A DNA stretch of 64,000 nt from assembly GCF_014203735.1 (NCBI RefSeq), contig NZ_JACHJQ010000007.1:248001-312000 (forward strand). The letters run 5' to 3'. The translations under genes and the position numbers were made by a program. The stretch comes from Actinophytocola algeriensis (GTDB taxonomy: Bacteria; Actinomycetota; Actinomycetes; Mycobacteriales; Pseudonocardiaceae). The notes beneath the pieces were generated by a model. That model did no database searches, was not told the origin of the DNA, and saw only the letters and a program-made list of their open reading frames with translations. Within the stretch, counting starts at the first letter, position 1; each line of letters begins with the position of its first letter. Positions 11,869-20,386 of the stretch are shown piece after piece.

Positions 11869-11900
11869 ACTTCGTAGCAGGCTCTGTGAGCCTACGAAGT
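11869..11900 (+). promoter_or_regulatory. Hairpin just upstream of the moxR ribosome site
   Basis: ACTTCGTA (11869-11876) pairs with TACGAAGT (11893-11900), and inner GGCT/AGCC extends the stem with a small bulge. The hairpin ends four bases before the AGGAGG of moxR. It may act in the 5' leader or as an operator next to the TTGACA at 11862. The sequence alone does not decide. Confidence 0.5.
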
Positions 11901-11914
11901 TCTCAGGAGGTCGC

Positions 11915-13048
11915 GTGACGTCGAGTACCCCGCCATCGGCGCTGCCCGGTAACCCCTACGCGGCCGGCGGCGATCCCTACGCGCAGCACGCGACCGGCGT
12001 GAACGGCGACCAGCCCGCACAGCCGCAGCACAACCACTACCGCCAGGTCGCGCCGCTCGACGAGCTGGGCGCCGCCGCGCAGCGGATCGCCGCGAACGTC
12101 GAGCGCGTGCTCGTGGGCAAGCCGGAGGTCGTGCGCATCGCGCTCGTGACGCTGCTCGCCGAGGGCCACCTGCTCGTCGAGGACGTGCCCGGGGTCGGCA
12201 AGACGTCGCTCGCGAAGGCGCTGGCCCGTTCCATCGACTGCACGGTGAGCCGCATCCAGTTCACCCCGGACCTGCTGCCCTCCGACGTGACCGGTGTGTC
12301 GATCTTCAACCGGCAGACCAACGAGTTCGAGTTCCGGCCCGGTCCGGTGTTCGCGAACATCGTGGTCGGCGACGAGATCAACCGCGCCTCCCCGAAGACG
12401 CAGTCGGCGCTGCTCGAGTGCATGGAGGAGGAGCAGGTCACCGTCGACGGGAACACCTACCACCTCGAGGCACCGTTCATGGTCATCGCGACCCAGAACC
12501 CGATCGAGATGGAAGGGACCTACGCGTTGCCCGAGGCGCAGCGCGACCGGTTCACCGCGCGCGTGTCGATCGGCTACCCCGACCCGGCCGCCGAGCTGGC
12601 GATGGTCGACGAGCACGCGGGCCACAACCCGCTCGACGACCTGCAGCCGGTGTCGCACGCGGAGCAGGTCAAGCACCTGGTCGAGACGGTGCGCGCGGTC
12701 AAGCTCTCCCCTGACATCCGCCGCTACGCCGTCGAGCTGGTGTCCGCGACGCGGCGGCTGCCGGAGATCCGGATCGGCGCCTCGCCGCGCTCGACGCTGC
12801 ACCTGGTGCGCGCGGCGCGCGCACAGGCGGCGCTGTCCGGCCGCGACTTCGTGGTCCCCGACGACGTGCACGCCGTCGCGGTGCCCGTGCTCGCGCACCG
12901 GCTCGTGCTCACCCCGGAGGCCCAGGCCGGCCGCCGCTCCCCCGCCGAGCTGATCCGCGCGCTCGTGCAGCGGGTGCCGGTGCCCCAGGCGTTGTCCCAG
13001 TCGGCGCCGCAGTCCGGCTCCGACTGGGCCGCACGCGGGAACCGGTAG
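11915..13048 (+). CDS. MoxR-family AAA+ ATPase
   Basis: A 377-residue AAA+ chaperone-like ATPase. Walker A is GVGKTS, Walker B is VVGDEINRASPK, followed by the MoxR sensor ATQNPIEMEGTYALPEAQRDRF. MoxR proteins help fold or activate partner complexes, usually with a DUF58/VWA protein, as here. The first 45 residues are Pro/Gln-rich and probably disordered. GTG 11915 follows AGGAGG by four bases. It heads a plus-strand operon with DUF58 (5 bp gap) and a transglutaminase gene (14 bp gap), a set conserved next to mraZ in many actinobacteria. Confidence 0.93.
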   Translation: MTSSTPPSALPGNPYAAGGDPYAQHATGVNGDQPAQPQHNHYRQVAPLDELGAAAQRIAANVERVLVGKPEVVRIALVTLLAEGHLLVEDVPGVGKTSLAKALARSIDCTVSRIQFTPDLLPSDVTGVSIFNRQTNEFEFRPGPVFANIVVGDEINRASPKTQSALLECMEEEQVTVDGNTYHLEAPFMVIATQNPIEMEGTYALPEAQRDRFTARVSIGYPDPAAELAMVDEHAGHNPLDDLQPVSHAEQVKHLVETVRAVKLSPDIRRYAVELVSATRRLPEIRIGASPRSTLHLVRAARAQAALSGRDFVVPDDVHAVAVPVLAHRLVLTPEAQAGRRSPAELIRALVQRVPVPQALSQSAPQSGSDWAARGNR

Positions 13049-13053
13049 CCGGC

Positions 13054-14328
13054 GTGGCGCGGCCGCTGCGAGGTGCGCTGTCGGGCCTGACCACGCGTGG
13101 GCGGTGCCTGCTCGCGGCCGGGCTCGCGGCGGCACTGTGTTCTTTCGTGCTGAACGAGCGGGACCTGTTGCGCGTCTCCGTGTTCGTGGTGGCGCTGCCG
13201 ATCCTCGTGTGCCTGCTGACCGCGGTGGCGCGGGTCGGCCTGCACGCGCAGCGGCAGATCAACCCGATCCGCACCCCGGTCGGCGGGCGTGCCGAGGTGA
13301 CGCTGCACATCACATCCACCGGCAGGCTGCCGACCGGCGGGCTGCTCGTGTCCGACGGCGTGCCGTACTCGCTCGGCGGCAAGCCGAGGTTCGTCATCGA
13401 GCACCTGCCGAGGCACACCGGCACGCGGTTGCGCTACCACGTGCAGCCGATGCTGCGCGGCATCCAGCAGCTCGGCCCCTTGAAGGCGACGATCACCGAC
13501 CCGTTCGGGCTCGCCGAGTTCGAACGGGAGCTCGCGCACTCGTCGCGGCTGATCGTGGTGCCCCGGGTGGTGAAGCTGCTGGGCGTGCCGGGCGGGTCCG
13601 GGCTGGGTTCCGGCGACGACGGGTCGGTGCGGCTCAACGCGGGCCAGGGCGAGGACGACGCGATCGTGCGCCCGTACCGGCAGGGCGACGACCTGCGGAA
13701 GGTGCACTGGCGGTCGACCGCGAAGCGCGACGAGATGATGGTCCGTGTCGAGGAACGCCCGTGGCGTGGCGGTACGACCGTGATGCTCGACCACCGGGCC
13801 GCCGCGCACCGCGGCACCGGCGCGAACTCGAGCCTCGAGTGGGCGGTCTCGTTCGCGGCCAGCGTCTGCCTGCACCTGCACCGCTACGGGCAGCGGATCA
13901 AGCTCGTCACCGAGTCCGGCGGGCTGATCGTGCGGGACACCGGCGACGGCACCCACAACGACACCGCAGTGCTCGACGCGCTGGCCGCGCTGGCCGCCAC
14001 GCCGACGACGAACATGGACAGCCCCAACGACCCCGGCGGCGGGCAGGAGCTGATCGCGATCCTCGGCGCCACCACGCCGGAACAGCTGTCGGCGCTGATC
14101 GGGCACCGGTCCCGGAGCACGCGCAGTCTCGCGGTCCTGCTGGACACCGCCGCGTGGGCCGCGCCCGGTGAGGGCGAGGCGGGCACGGACCTCGACGGCG
14201 CGCTCGCGCTGCTGCGCGGCGCGGGCTGGGGCGTCACGGTGGCGCGGCCGAACACCCCGATGGCGGCGACGTGGGCGACGCTCTGCCGGACCCACGGCAC
14301 CCGCGCCGACGCGGTGATCACGGGATAG
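13054..14328 (+). CDS. DUF58 domain protein
   Basis: A 424-residue membrane-anchored protein. Two hydrophobic segments near the N-terminus (about residues 18-65) are followed by a beta-rich part and the DUF58 core with the VRPYRQGDDLRKVHWRSTAK motif. DUF58 proteins resemble VWA/MIDAS adaptors and act with MoxR ATPases. GTG 13054 is five bases after the moxR stop. The middle gene of moxR-DUF58-TgpA, its partners suggest a role in assembling or regulating an envelope complex. The exact client is unknown. Confidence 0.9.
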   Translation: MARPLRGALSGLTTRGRCLLAAGLAAALCSFVLNERDLLRVSVFVVALPILVCLLTAVARVGLHAQRQINPIRTPVGGRAEVTLHITSTGRLPTGGLLVSDGVPYSLGGKPRFVIEHLPRHTGTRLRYHVQPMLRGIQQLGPLKATITDPFGLAEFERELAHSSRLIVVPRVVKLLGVPGGSGLGSGDDGSVRLNAGQGEDDAIVRPYRQGDDLRKVHWRSTAKRDEMMVRVEERPWRGGTTVMLDHRAAAHRGTGANSSLEWAVSFAASVCLHLHRYGQRIKLVTESGGLIVRDTGDGTHNDTAVLDALAALAATPTTNMDSPNDPGGGQELIAILGATTPEQLSALIGHRSRSTRSLAVLLDTAAWAAPGEGEAGTDLDGALALLRGAGWGVTVARPNTPMAATWATLCRTHGTRADAVITG

Positions 14329-14342
14329 GGAGTGGCACGACC

Positions 14343-16820
14343 GTGACGACAGCAACCCCGACCCGCCCACCGGCGGGTTCCTCCGGCGGCCGGGGCACAC
14401 CGCCACCGCCACCGCCTTCCGGTGGCGAGCTGACCTCCGCGCAGTGGTCGATGACCGTGACCCCGGTGGTCGCGGCCGTCACCACGCTCTGCGCGGCGCT
14501 CGCGCTGGCCGGTGTCATCGAGGGTCTGCGGTGGTGGGGCTACGCGGGTGTCGCCGTCACCGTGGTCACCGCCGTCGGCCTCGGGTTGCGGGCCGCGCGG
14601 ACCCCGATCCTGCTGGTCGGCCTCGCGCAGATGTTCGCGCTGATGTGCCTGCTGGTCGCGCTGTTCACCAACGAGGGGATCTTCGGGATCCTGCCCGGAC
14701 CGGCGTCGATCGCGGAGCTGGGCAGCGTGCTGCAGACGTCGGTCGAGGTGGTGCGGACCGGGGTGCCGCCGGTGCCCGCGACCCAGGCCGTGCTGTGCCT
14801 CGTGGTGATCGCGATCGGGCTCGTGGCGGTGCTCGTCGACACGCTCGCCGTGTCCGCGGGCACGCCGGCCGCGTGCGGGCTGGTGCTGCTGTGCGTGTAC
14901 GCGGTGCCCGCGTCGCTCGCCGACGAGATGCTGCCCTGGTGGGCGTTCGTGCTCGGCGCGCTGTCGTTCGCGGCGCTGCTCGCGGTCGACGGCACGCACC
15001 GCCACCAGCTGTGGCGCAACCGGCCGACGGTCCAGGGCACCACCGGCGGCCTCGGCGGACCGGCCGCGCTGGTCGCGGGCTCGGTCGCGATCGCGCTGGT
15101 CGCGGGCGCCACGTTCACCTGGATCGGCACGGTCGGCCAGCTGCCCGGCGGTCAGAACGGCAGCGGCGAGGGCGGCCTCGGCCTCAACCCGTTCACCTCG
15201 CTGCGCGGCATGCTCGACCGGGAGGGCAACGTCGAGCTGTTCCGGGTGACCGGCATGGAGGACGACCGCGCCCGCTACCTGCGTGCCATGACGCTGCCCG
15301 TGTACGACCGCAACGGTGGCTGGCGGCGGGACAACGAACGCGAGCTGCCGCAGGGCGTCGCGGCCGACGGCGACCTGCCGCTCCCACCCGGTGTGCCGCT
15401 CGCCGACCGGGACGACCTCACCGAGATCCGGATCGAGCCGATCAACTCCAAGGACTACTGGGCGCCGGTGGCCGGGGTGCCGGTCGGGCTGAGCGAGCTG
15501 CCGGACGACATGCGGTACGACATCGACAGCGGCATGGTCTACGGCGAGTCCCGCCGCTCGCTGCCGGTGTACTTCGAACAGGCCGACCTGTCCGAGCCGT
15601 CCCCGGAGCAGCTCGCGGGCGACGGACCGTTCACCGCGGCCGACCAGGTCCCGTCGATCTACCTGCGCGCCGACGGGATCCCGCAGTCGGTCGTCGAGCT
15701 CGCGCAGCGGCTGACCGCGGGCAAGACCACCACGTACGCGAAGGTCCGCGCGATCAAGGACTACTTCGCCCCCAGCAACAACTTCACCTACGACACCGAG
15801 ACCGGGTCCGGCTCCGACGACAGCGCGCTCGAGGACTTCCTGTTCCGCAGCAAGACCGGGTTCTGCGAGCAGTACGCGTCGGCGATGGCGATCCTGTTGC
15901 GGGCCGCGGAGATCCCGTCCCGCGTCGCCATGGGCTACACCGGCGGCTACGCGAACGGCGACTACCGGACGATCACCACGCAGAACGCGCACGCGTGGGT
16001 CGAGGTGTTCTTCCCGTCCGCCGGCTGGGTGACGTTCGACCCGACGCCGCTGTCCGATGGCACGACCTACAACCCGCCGTACGCCTCGGACACCGGGGTG
16101 TCCGGGCCGGAGGACGACCCGGAGAACCCGGGCCAGACGTCCCAGGTGCCGACCGCGCCGAGCGCGCCGACCGGTACGCCGGAGGACGAGGAGACCACCG
16201 AGGCGGGCGCGGGCGGGAACGACCAGCAGCAGCAGTCGACCGCGCTGTGGGTGTGGGTGGCGATCGCGGCGCTGGTACTGGCCGCGGTCGCGCTGACGGC
16301 GGCGGTCGCGGCGGCGCGCGGGAAACCGCGGCGGCGTGGCATGTTGCTGCCGTTCGCACTCCTCGCGTGGGCGCTGGCGCTGGTGTTCGGCGCCGCGCTG
16401 GTGTCGTGGTGGCTGGCGGCGCTCGTGGTGGTGCTGCTGCTCGCGGCGACCCCGGGCCTGGTCCGCGAGCGCAGGCGGCTGTCGCACCGGCACGACGTGC
16501 ACACGAACGGTCCCGGCGCGGCGACGTCGGCGTGGAACGAGCTGATCGCCGAGTCGCGGGACCGCGGCATCGAGGTCGGCCGCACGGAAACGGTCCGCAC
16601 GGCCGCCCGCCGCATTGCCAGGGAGCACTCCCTCGACGACGGCGGCAGGCGCGCGCTGCGCACCGTGGTCGGCGAGGTGGAACGCTCCTGGTACGGCGGC
16701 CAGGACCAGCCCGACCCGGGCCTGGCCCCCGCCTACGACAACCTCATGGACGGCATCCGCCGCGGCTCCCCGCTCGGCTGGCGGGGCAAGCTCCTCCCGC
16801 GCTCAGTGCTTCGCCGCTGA
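14343..16820 (+). CDS. Membrane transglutaminase-like protein (TgpA type)
   Basis: An 825-residue protein. A Pro/Gly-rich N-terminal tail is followed by about six membrane segments (residues 35-270), an extracytoplasmic region, and a transglutaminase-like domain around 500-580. Its triad is visible as TGFCEQYASA (Cys), NAHAWVEV (His) and FDPTP (Asp). A Ser/Thr/Pro/Glu-rich linker, two more membrane spans and a C-terminal DUF4129-like cytoplasmic region follow. GTG 14343 is preceded by GGGAG. It closes the moxR-DUF58 operon; this trio is widespread, with substrate unknown. Its last 18 bases overlap the convergent GNAT gene. Confidence 0.9.
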   Translation: MTTATPTRPPAGSSGGRGTPPPPPPSGGELTSAQWSMTVTPVVAAVTTLCAALALAGVIEGLRWWGYAGVAVTVVTAVGLGLRAARTPILLVGLAQMFALMCLLVALFTNEGIFGILPGPASIAELGSVLQTSVEVVRTGVPPVPATQAVLCLVVIAIGLVAVLVDTLAVSAGTPAACGLVLLCVYAVPASLADEMLPWWAFVLGALSFAALLAVDGTHRHQLWRNRPTVQGTTGGLGGPAALVAGSVAIALVAGATFTWIGTVGQLPGGQNGSGEGGLGLNPFTSLRGMLDREGNVELFRVTGMEDDRARYLRAMTLPVYDRNGGWRRDNERELPQGVAADGDLPLPPGVPLADRDDLTEIRIEPINSKDYWAPVAGVPVGLSELPDDMRYDIDSGMVYGESRRSLPVYFEQADLSEPSPEQLAGDGPFTAADQVPSIYLRADGIPQSVVELAQRLTAGKTTTYAKVRAIKDYFAPSNNFTYDTETGSGSDDSALEDFLFRSKTGFCEQYASAMAILLRAAEIPSRVAMGYTGGYANGDYRTITTQNAHAWVEVFFPSAGWVTFDPTPLSDGTTYNPPYASDTGVSGPEDDPENPGQTSQVPTAPSAPTGTPEDEETTEAGAGGNDQQQQSTALWVWVAIAALVLAAVALTAAVAAARGKPRRRGMLLPFALLAWALALVFGAALVSWWLAALVVVLLLAATPGLVRERRRLSHRHDVHTNGPGAATSAWNELIAESRDRGIEVGRTETVRTAARRIAREHSLDDGGRRALRTVVGEVERSWYGGQDQPDPGLAPAYDNLMDGIRRGSPLGWRGKLLPRSVLRR

Positions 16821-17309
16821 CCCCAGGGAGCGCTGGGTCCACGCCACGTCGTGCCAGGAGTCGTTCTTCCAGCCGATTTGGCGGTACGTGCCCACCGGTT
16901 CGAAGCCCAGCTTCGTGTGGAGGGCCGCGCTGGCGTCATTCGGGAGCGTCATGCCGGCCACGGCCACGCGGAAGCCGCGGTCGGCCAGTCGCTGGAGGAG
17001 CTCGGTGTACAGGGCACGGCCCACACCGCCGCGGTGGCTGCCCCGCGCCACGTACACGCTGACCTCGCACGAGTACCGGTACGCCGCGCGGGACTTGTAC
17101 TCACCGCCGTACGCGTAACCCACCACCCGGCTGCCGGCCTCGGCGACCAGCCACGCGTGTGTCGTCCGCGCGATCTCGATCCGGGCCGCCATCTCGGCCG
17201 CCGACGGCGGGTCGAGCTCGAACGTGATCGCCGTGTCCAGCACGTACGGCGCGTAGATCGCCGCGCAGGCCGCCGCGTCCCCCGGCTCGGACGCATCCCT
17301 CACCAACAT
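16803..17309 (-). CDS. GNAT N-acetyltransferase (phosphinothricin/L-amino-acid type)
   Basis: A 168-residue GNAT enzyme that transfers acetyl from acetyl-CoA to an amine. It begins MLVRDASEPGDA, has the IYAPYVLDTAITFE segment common to phosphinothricin/methionine-sulfone acetyltransferases, the CoA loop RGSHRGGVGRALY, and ends with GFEPVGTYRQIGWK. The real target may be a modified amino acid. It is divergent from an XRE-cupin regulator across 39 bp that hold an inverted repeat, so it is probably controlled by that regulator. The frame stays open upstream into the regulator, but ATG 17309 gives the family start. Confidence 0.9.
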   Translation of the reverse strand: MLVRDASEPGDAAACAAIYAPYVLDTAITFELDPPSAAEMAARIEIARTTHAWLVAEAGSRVVGYAYGGEYKSRAAYRYSCEVSVYVARGSHRGGVGRALYTELLQRLADRGFRVAVAGMTLPNDASAALHTKLGFEPVGTYRQIGWKNDSWHDVAWTQRSLGSAAKH

Positions 17310-17316
17310 GTCGAAG

Positions 17317-17339
17317 ATAGTAGACACGGCATCCACTAT
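17317..17339. promoter_or_regulatory. Operator-like inverted repeat in the GNAT/XRE divergent spacer
   Basis: ATAGTAGA (17317-17324) faces TCCACTAT (17332-17339), 8-bp arms with one mismatch and a 7-bp spacer. The site lies between starts at 17309 and 17349, so a bound XRE dimer would block both promoters. Binding is inferred. Confidence 0.55.
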
Positions 17340-17348
17340 TGTGAAGAC

Positions 17349-17903
17349 GTGACGGACCTCGGCGCCGCGCTCGCCACCACACTGCAGGCCGCCCGCCAAG
17401 CGCGCGGCCTGTCCGGCGGCGCGCTCGCCGACCGCTCCGGTGTCTCCCGCGCGATGATCAGCAAGATCGAACGGGGCGAGACCCAGCCGACCGCCGTGCT
17501 GCTGTCCCGCCTCGCCGCGGCACTGGGCATGACGCTCTCGGAGCTGGTCGCGCGGGCGGAGCAGGACCAGAACCGCCTGGCCCGCAAGGAGAACCAGCCC
17601 ACCTGGACCGACCCGGACACCGGCTACACGCGCCGCGCCGTCTCCCCCGTCGCCGGCGGGCCGCTCGAACTGGTCGAGGTCGAGCTGCCCGCCGGCGCGC
17701 GGGTCGCGTTCCCCGCGGCGACCTACGCGCACCGGCACCAGCAGATCTGGGTCCTCGAGGGGCGGCTGACCTTCCGCGAAGGCGCCACCGACCACCACAT
17801 GGCGGCCGGTGACTGCCTCCAGCTGGGCCCGCCGCAGGCGTGCGTGTTCGTCAACGAGACGGACACGCCCTGCCGGTACCTGGTGGCACTCGCGCCCCGC
17901 TAG
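17349..17903 (+). CDS. XRE-family regulator with C-terminal cupin
   Basis: A 184-residue protein. Residues 8-62 form an XRE helix-turn-helix (LSGGALADRSGVSRAMISKIE), and about 105-180 a cupin sensor domain (YAHRHQQIWVLEGRLTF). XRE-cupin proteins usually sense a small metabolite and repress their own and nearby genes. GTG 17349 is the only start that keeps the HTH intact; upstream candidates run into stops. It ends with a TAG that is part of the CTAG at the left tip of an inverted-repeat element. Confidence 0.9.
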   Translation: MTDLGAALATTLQAARQARGLSGGALADRSGVSRAMISKIERGETQPTAVLLSRLAAALGMTLSELVARAEQDQNRLARKENQPTWTDPDTGYTRRAVSPVAGGPLELVEVELPAGARVAFPAATYAHRHQQIWVLEGRLTFREGATDHHMAAGDCLQLGPPQACVFVNETDTPCRYLVALAPR

Positions 17904-18067
17904 TGTCCCGCGCCGGAAATCAGGCATCTGATTCGGCGGCCCAGCTTCCTGCCGGCGGCGTTGCCGGTCCGCCCAAGTACGACCCAGTACGAGGACGAAC
18001 CGGCGCCTTGCCAGCAGAAACCTGGATCCACCGACTCAATCACCGCATTTCCGGCGCGGGACACTAG
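17900..18067. mobile_element. MITE-like element with 21-bp terminal inverted repeats
   Basis: The ends, 17900-17920 and 18047-18067, are perfect 21-bp inverted repeats: CTAG, then TGTCCCGCGCCGGAAAT. Inside them a further 18 bp are about 70 percent matched in the same orientation. The element is 168 bp with no ORF. CTAG at both tips may be a target duplication, as for some IS families, or part of the repeat. The left CTAG gives the TAG stop of the XRE gene and the right one the TAG stop of the aldehyde dehydrogenase gene. It could also serve as a bidirectional terminator. Confidence 0.7.
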
Positions 18068-19626
18068 ACCGCCGGGTAGCGGTTGTAGCCGGGGAAGTTG
18101 CCGTACAGCAGTTCGTCCTCCGGGCCCTGCGTGACCGCGTGCACCAGGTGCTCGCCGCCGACGAAGGCACCCTTCCACGAACCGCCGCGGCCGCCGAACG
18201 GCTCCGCGCGGTCGCCACGCGAACGTGGCTTGTTGATGCCGACCTTGAACGCCTGCACGTGCTCGGCCAGCTCGGTCGCCAGCTCCGCGTCGTCGCACGC
18301 GATGGTCGCGACCAGGGCGCCGTTGGACGCGTTCATCTGCGCCAGCAGCTCGGCCTTGGTGTCCACCACGACGATCGTGTCGACCGGGCCGAACGGCTCC
18401 TCGTGCATGAGCCGAGCCGCGCCGGGCGGGGCGAGCAGCGTGGTCGGCGCGACGTACGCGGAGGTGTCCTGCCCTGGCAGGAACCTGCCCTGGTCCAGCG
18501 ACCCGCGGTACAGCGGCACGGCGCCGTGGTGCAGTGCCTCGTCGACCCGCTTGGCGAGGTCGGCCGCCTTGGCCGAGGAGATCATCGGGCCGAAGTCCAG
18601 CGCCGGGAGGTCACCGGAGTCATCCGCCGCGAGGGGGTGCCCGAACCTGATCGACTGCACCACCGGCAGGTAGGTCGCGAGGAACGAGTCCACGAGGTCC
18701 CGCTGCACCACGAACCTCGGGTAGGCGGTACACCGCTGCTTCGCGTACTCGAAGCCCTTCTTCAGGTGCGCGGCGAGGTTCTCCCAGTCGGAGAACTCCC
18801 AGATGCCCCAGGTGTTCAGGCCTTCCTGCTCCAGCATGTGCCGCTTGCCGGTGTCGACGAGCTGCGCGGCGACCTTGCCGCCGTTGTCGCGGCCGCCGAC
18901 GAACGCGAGCGCGCCGATCTCCATCGACCGCACCAGCGCGCCGGACAGCTTCGAACCGTCGCCCGACAGCAGCGTGACCGGCAGGCCTGCGTCGTTCATG
19001 AGCGCGTGCGCGACGGTCAGGCACACCGCGCCGCCCTGCGTCGGGGTCTTCGCGACCACCGCGTTGCCGGCCAGCAGCTGCACCAGCTCGGCGTGCACCA
19101 GGACCGACATCGGGTAGTTCCAGCTCGCGATGTTGGACACCGGGCCGGGCAGCGGGGTCCGCTCGAACGGACGGCCGTGCGCGTCGGTGGCGAGCATCTG
19201 CTCGATGTTCTCGAGGTACCAGCGGACGCCGTCCAGCGCGCGGTCCACGTCGGCGCACGCGAGCTTCCACGGCTTGCCGATCTCCCACGCGAGCAGCAGC
19301 GCGAGGTCGTCGCGGGCGTCGGTCATCGCGTCGACGGCGGCGGTGACCCTGGCCTCGCGCTCGGCGAGCGGCACGTCGGCCCACTCCCGGTGCTGCTGGT
19401 GCGCGGCCGCGACGGCCTTCAGCGCGGTGGGCTCGTCGACCTTCGACAGCTGGCCGATCGTGGACTGGTCCACAGGGGACACCATGGGCGATCGCTCGCC
19501 GCCGTCCTGCCACCGTCCCTCGTACAGGTTCCTCAGCCGGTCACCGGCGAAACCTTCCGGCGCCAGCTGGGCGACCCGCTCTGACAGACGTGCCCACTGA
19601 GCGTGTTCCGGGATGCGCAAAGCCAC
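18064..19626 (-). CDS. Aldehyde dehydrogenase family protein
   Basis: A 520-residue NAD(P)-dependent aldehyde dehydrogenase. Visible are an IASWNYPMSV segment that corresponds to the cofactor-binding motif, the Glu region in LEQEGLN (in place of the usual ELGGKN), and the catalytic Cys in YAKQRCTAYPR. The late HEEPFGPV and the C-terminal PFGGRGGSWKG also fit. The altered Glu motif and the 40-residue N-terminal leader set it apart from common betaine or succinate-semialdehyde enzymes, so the substrate is not assigned. It ends inside the right arm of the MITE-like element. Confidence 0.88.
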   Translation of the reverse strand: MALRIPEHAQWARLSERVAQLAPEGFAGDRLRNLYEGRWQDGGERSPMVSPVDQSTIGQLSKVDEPTALKAVAAAHQQHREWADVPLAEREARVTAAVDAMTDARDDLALLLAWEIGKPWKLACADVDRALDGVRWYLENIEQMLATDAHGRPFERTPLPGPVSNIASWNYPMSVLVHAELVQLLAGNAVVAKTPTQGGAVCLTVAHALMNDAGLPVTLLSGDGSKLSGALVRSMEIGALAFVGGRDNGGKVAAQLVDTGKRHMLEQEGLNTWGIWEFSDWENLAAHLKKGFEYAKQRCTAYPRFVVQRDLVDSFLATYLPVVQSIRFGHPLAADDSGDLPALDFGPMISSAKAADLAKRVDEALHHGAVPLYRGSLDQGRFLPGQDTSAYVAPTTLLAPPGAARLMHEEPFGPVDTIVVVDTKAELLAQMNASNGALVATIACDDAELATELAEHVQAFKVGINKPRSRGDRAEPFGGRGGSWKGAFVGGEHLVHAVTQGPEDELLYGNFPGYNRYPAV

Positions 19627-19714
19627 GGCCTACCTCCATCGCTGTGACGAGAGCCATAGCCGATGGTGACTGGTAACCGGCGATAAGTCATCGAAGTTGC
19701 GTCGGAGGTCACGC

Positions 19715-19749
19715 GCAAAAGAGCGTCGGGTGTCGCAGGACACCCGACG
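19715..19749 (-). terminator. Intrinsic terminator after the DUF3040 gene
   Basis: An 11-bp perfect stem (CGTCGGGTGTC / GACACCCGACG) with a 4-nt loop lies 16 bp after the stop codon. On the minus strand it is followed by CTCTTTTG, a short T tract. Confidence 0.8.
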
Positions 19750-19765
19750 ATCCGTCATCGTTCAG

Positions 19766-20170
19766 TTACGGTCCGTCTTCGAAGCGCTTGCGGAAGCGGT
19801 CCTCCATGCGTTGCGAGAACGAGCTGCGGCGCGCCTTCGGCGAGCCTCCGCCGCCACCGCCCTCAGCGCCCTCCTCGGCTTCCGCGGTTCCATTTCGCAT
19901 TGCGGAGAGCGTGAGCAGCGCACCGAAGAACATGACCAGGAAGCCGAGCAAGCTGACTACCGGGACACCGCCAGGCTTCAGCGGCAGGATGACTCCCAGG
20001 ACCAGAAGGGCGACACCCAGCACAAACAGCGCGATGCCCTGCAGGCGTCGACGCCGCGAGGGGCGGCGAAGACGTGCACCCCGCACGCTGGATGCGAACT
20101 TGGGATCCTCGGCGTAAAGCGCACGCTCAATCTGGTCGAGCAGTCGCTGCTCGTGCTCGGAGAGTGGCAT
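19766..20170 (-). CDS. DUF3040 membrane protein
   Basis: A 134-residue small membrane protein. The start MPLSEHEQRLLDQIERALYAED and the FASSVRG segment are the hallmark of DUF3040. Two membrane segments follow (about 45-62 and 70-90), then a Gly-rich linker and a basic C-terminus with FSQRMEDRFRKRFE. ATG 20170 has AGGAGG seven bases upstream. DUF3040 proteins are common in actinobacteria, often near mraZ or dinB, with unknown function. It is a single-gene unit with its own terminator. Confidence 0.92.
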   Translation of the reverse strand: MPLSEHEQRLLDQIERALYAEDPKFASSVRGARLRRPSRRRRLQGIALFVLGVALLVLGVILPLKPGGVPVVSLLGFLVMFFGALLTLSAMRNGTAEAEEGAEGGGGGGSPKARRSSFSQRMEDRFRKRFEDGP

Positions 20171-20386
20171 TCGTTCCTCCTCCGGCACAGCGGTCGCGAG
20201 CGCCGGGCGATCACGGGTCTTGGCCGCCGGACCCGGCGGGCGCCCCGCGGTGGGGGCGTCTCCTCCAGGATACGAGCCGCGAGGCTCCGCGACTACCCGA
20301 TCCGGAATCATGGTCGTATGCATCAGCAAAACCCGGCCACTCGCGAGTGTGTCACGAGCCCGCACCGACCCCGCCGGGTGGGTTGA

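Noticed and set aside
18139-19584. Long open frame opposite the aldehyde dehydrogenase
   Set aside because: It mirrors the GC-rich coding frame and has no domain; aldehyde dehydrogenase motifs are unmistakable on the minus strand.
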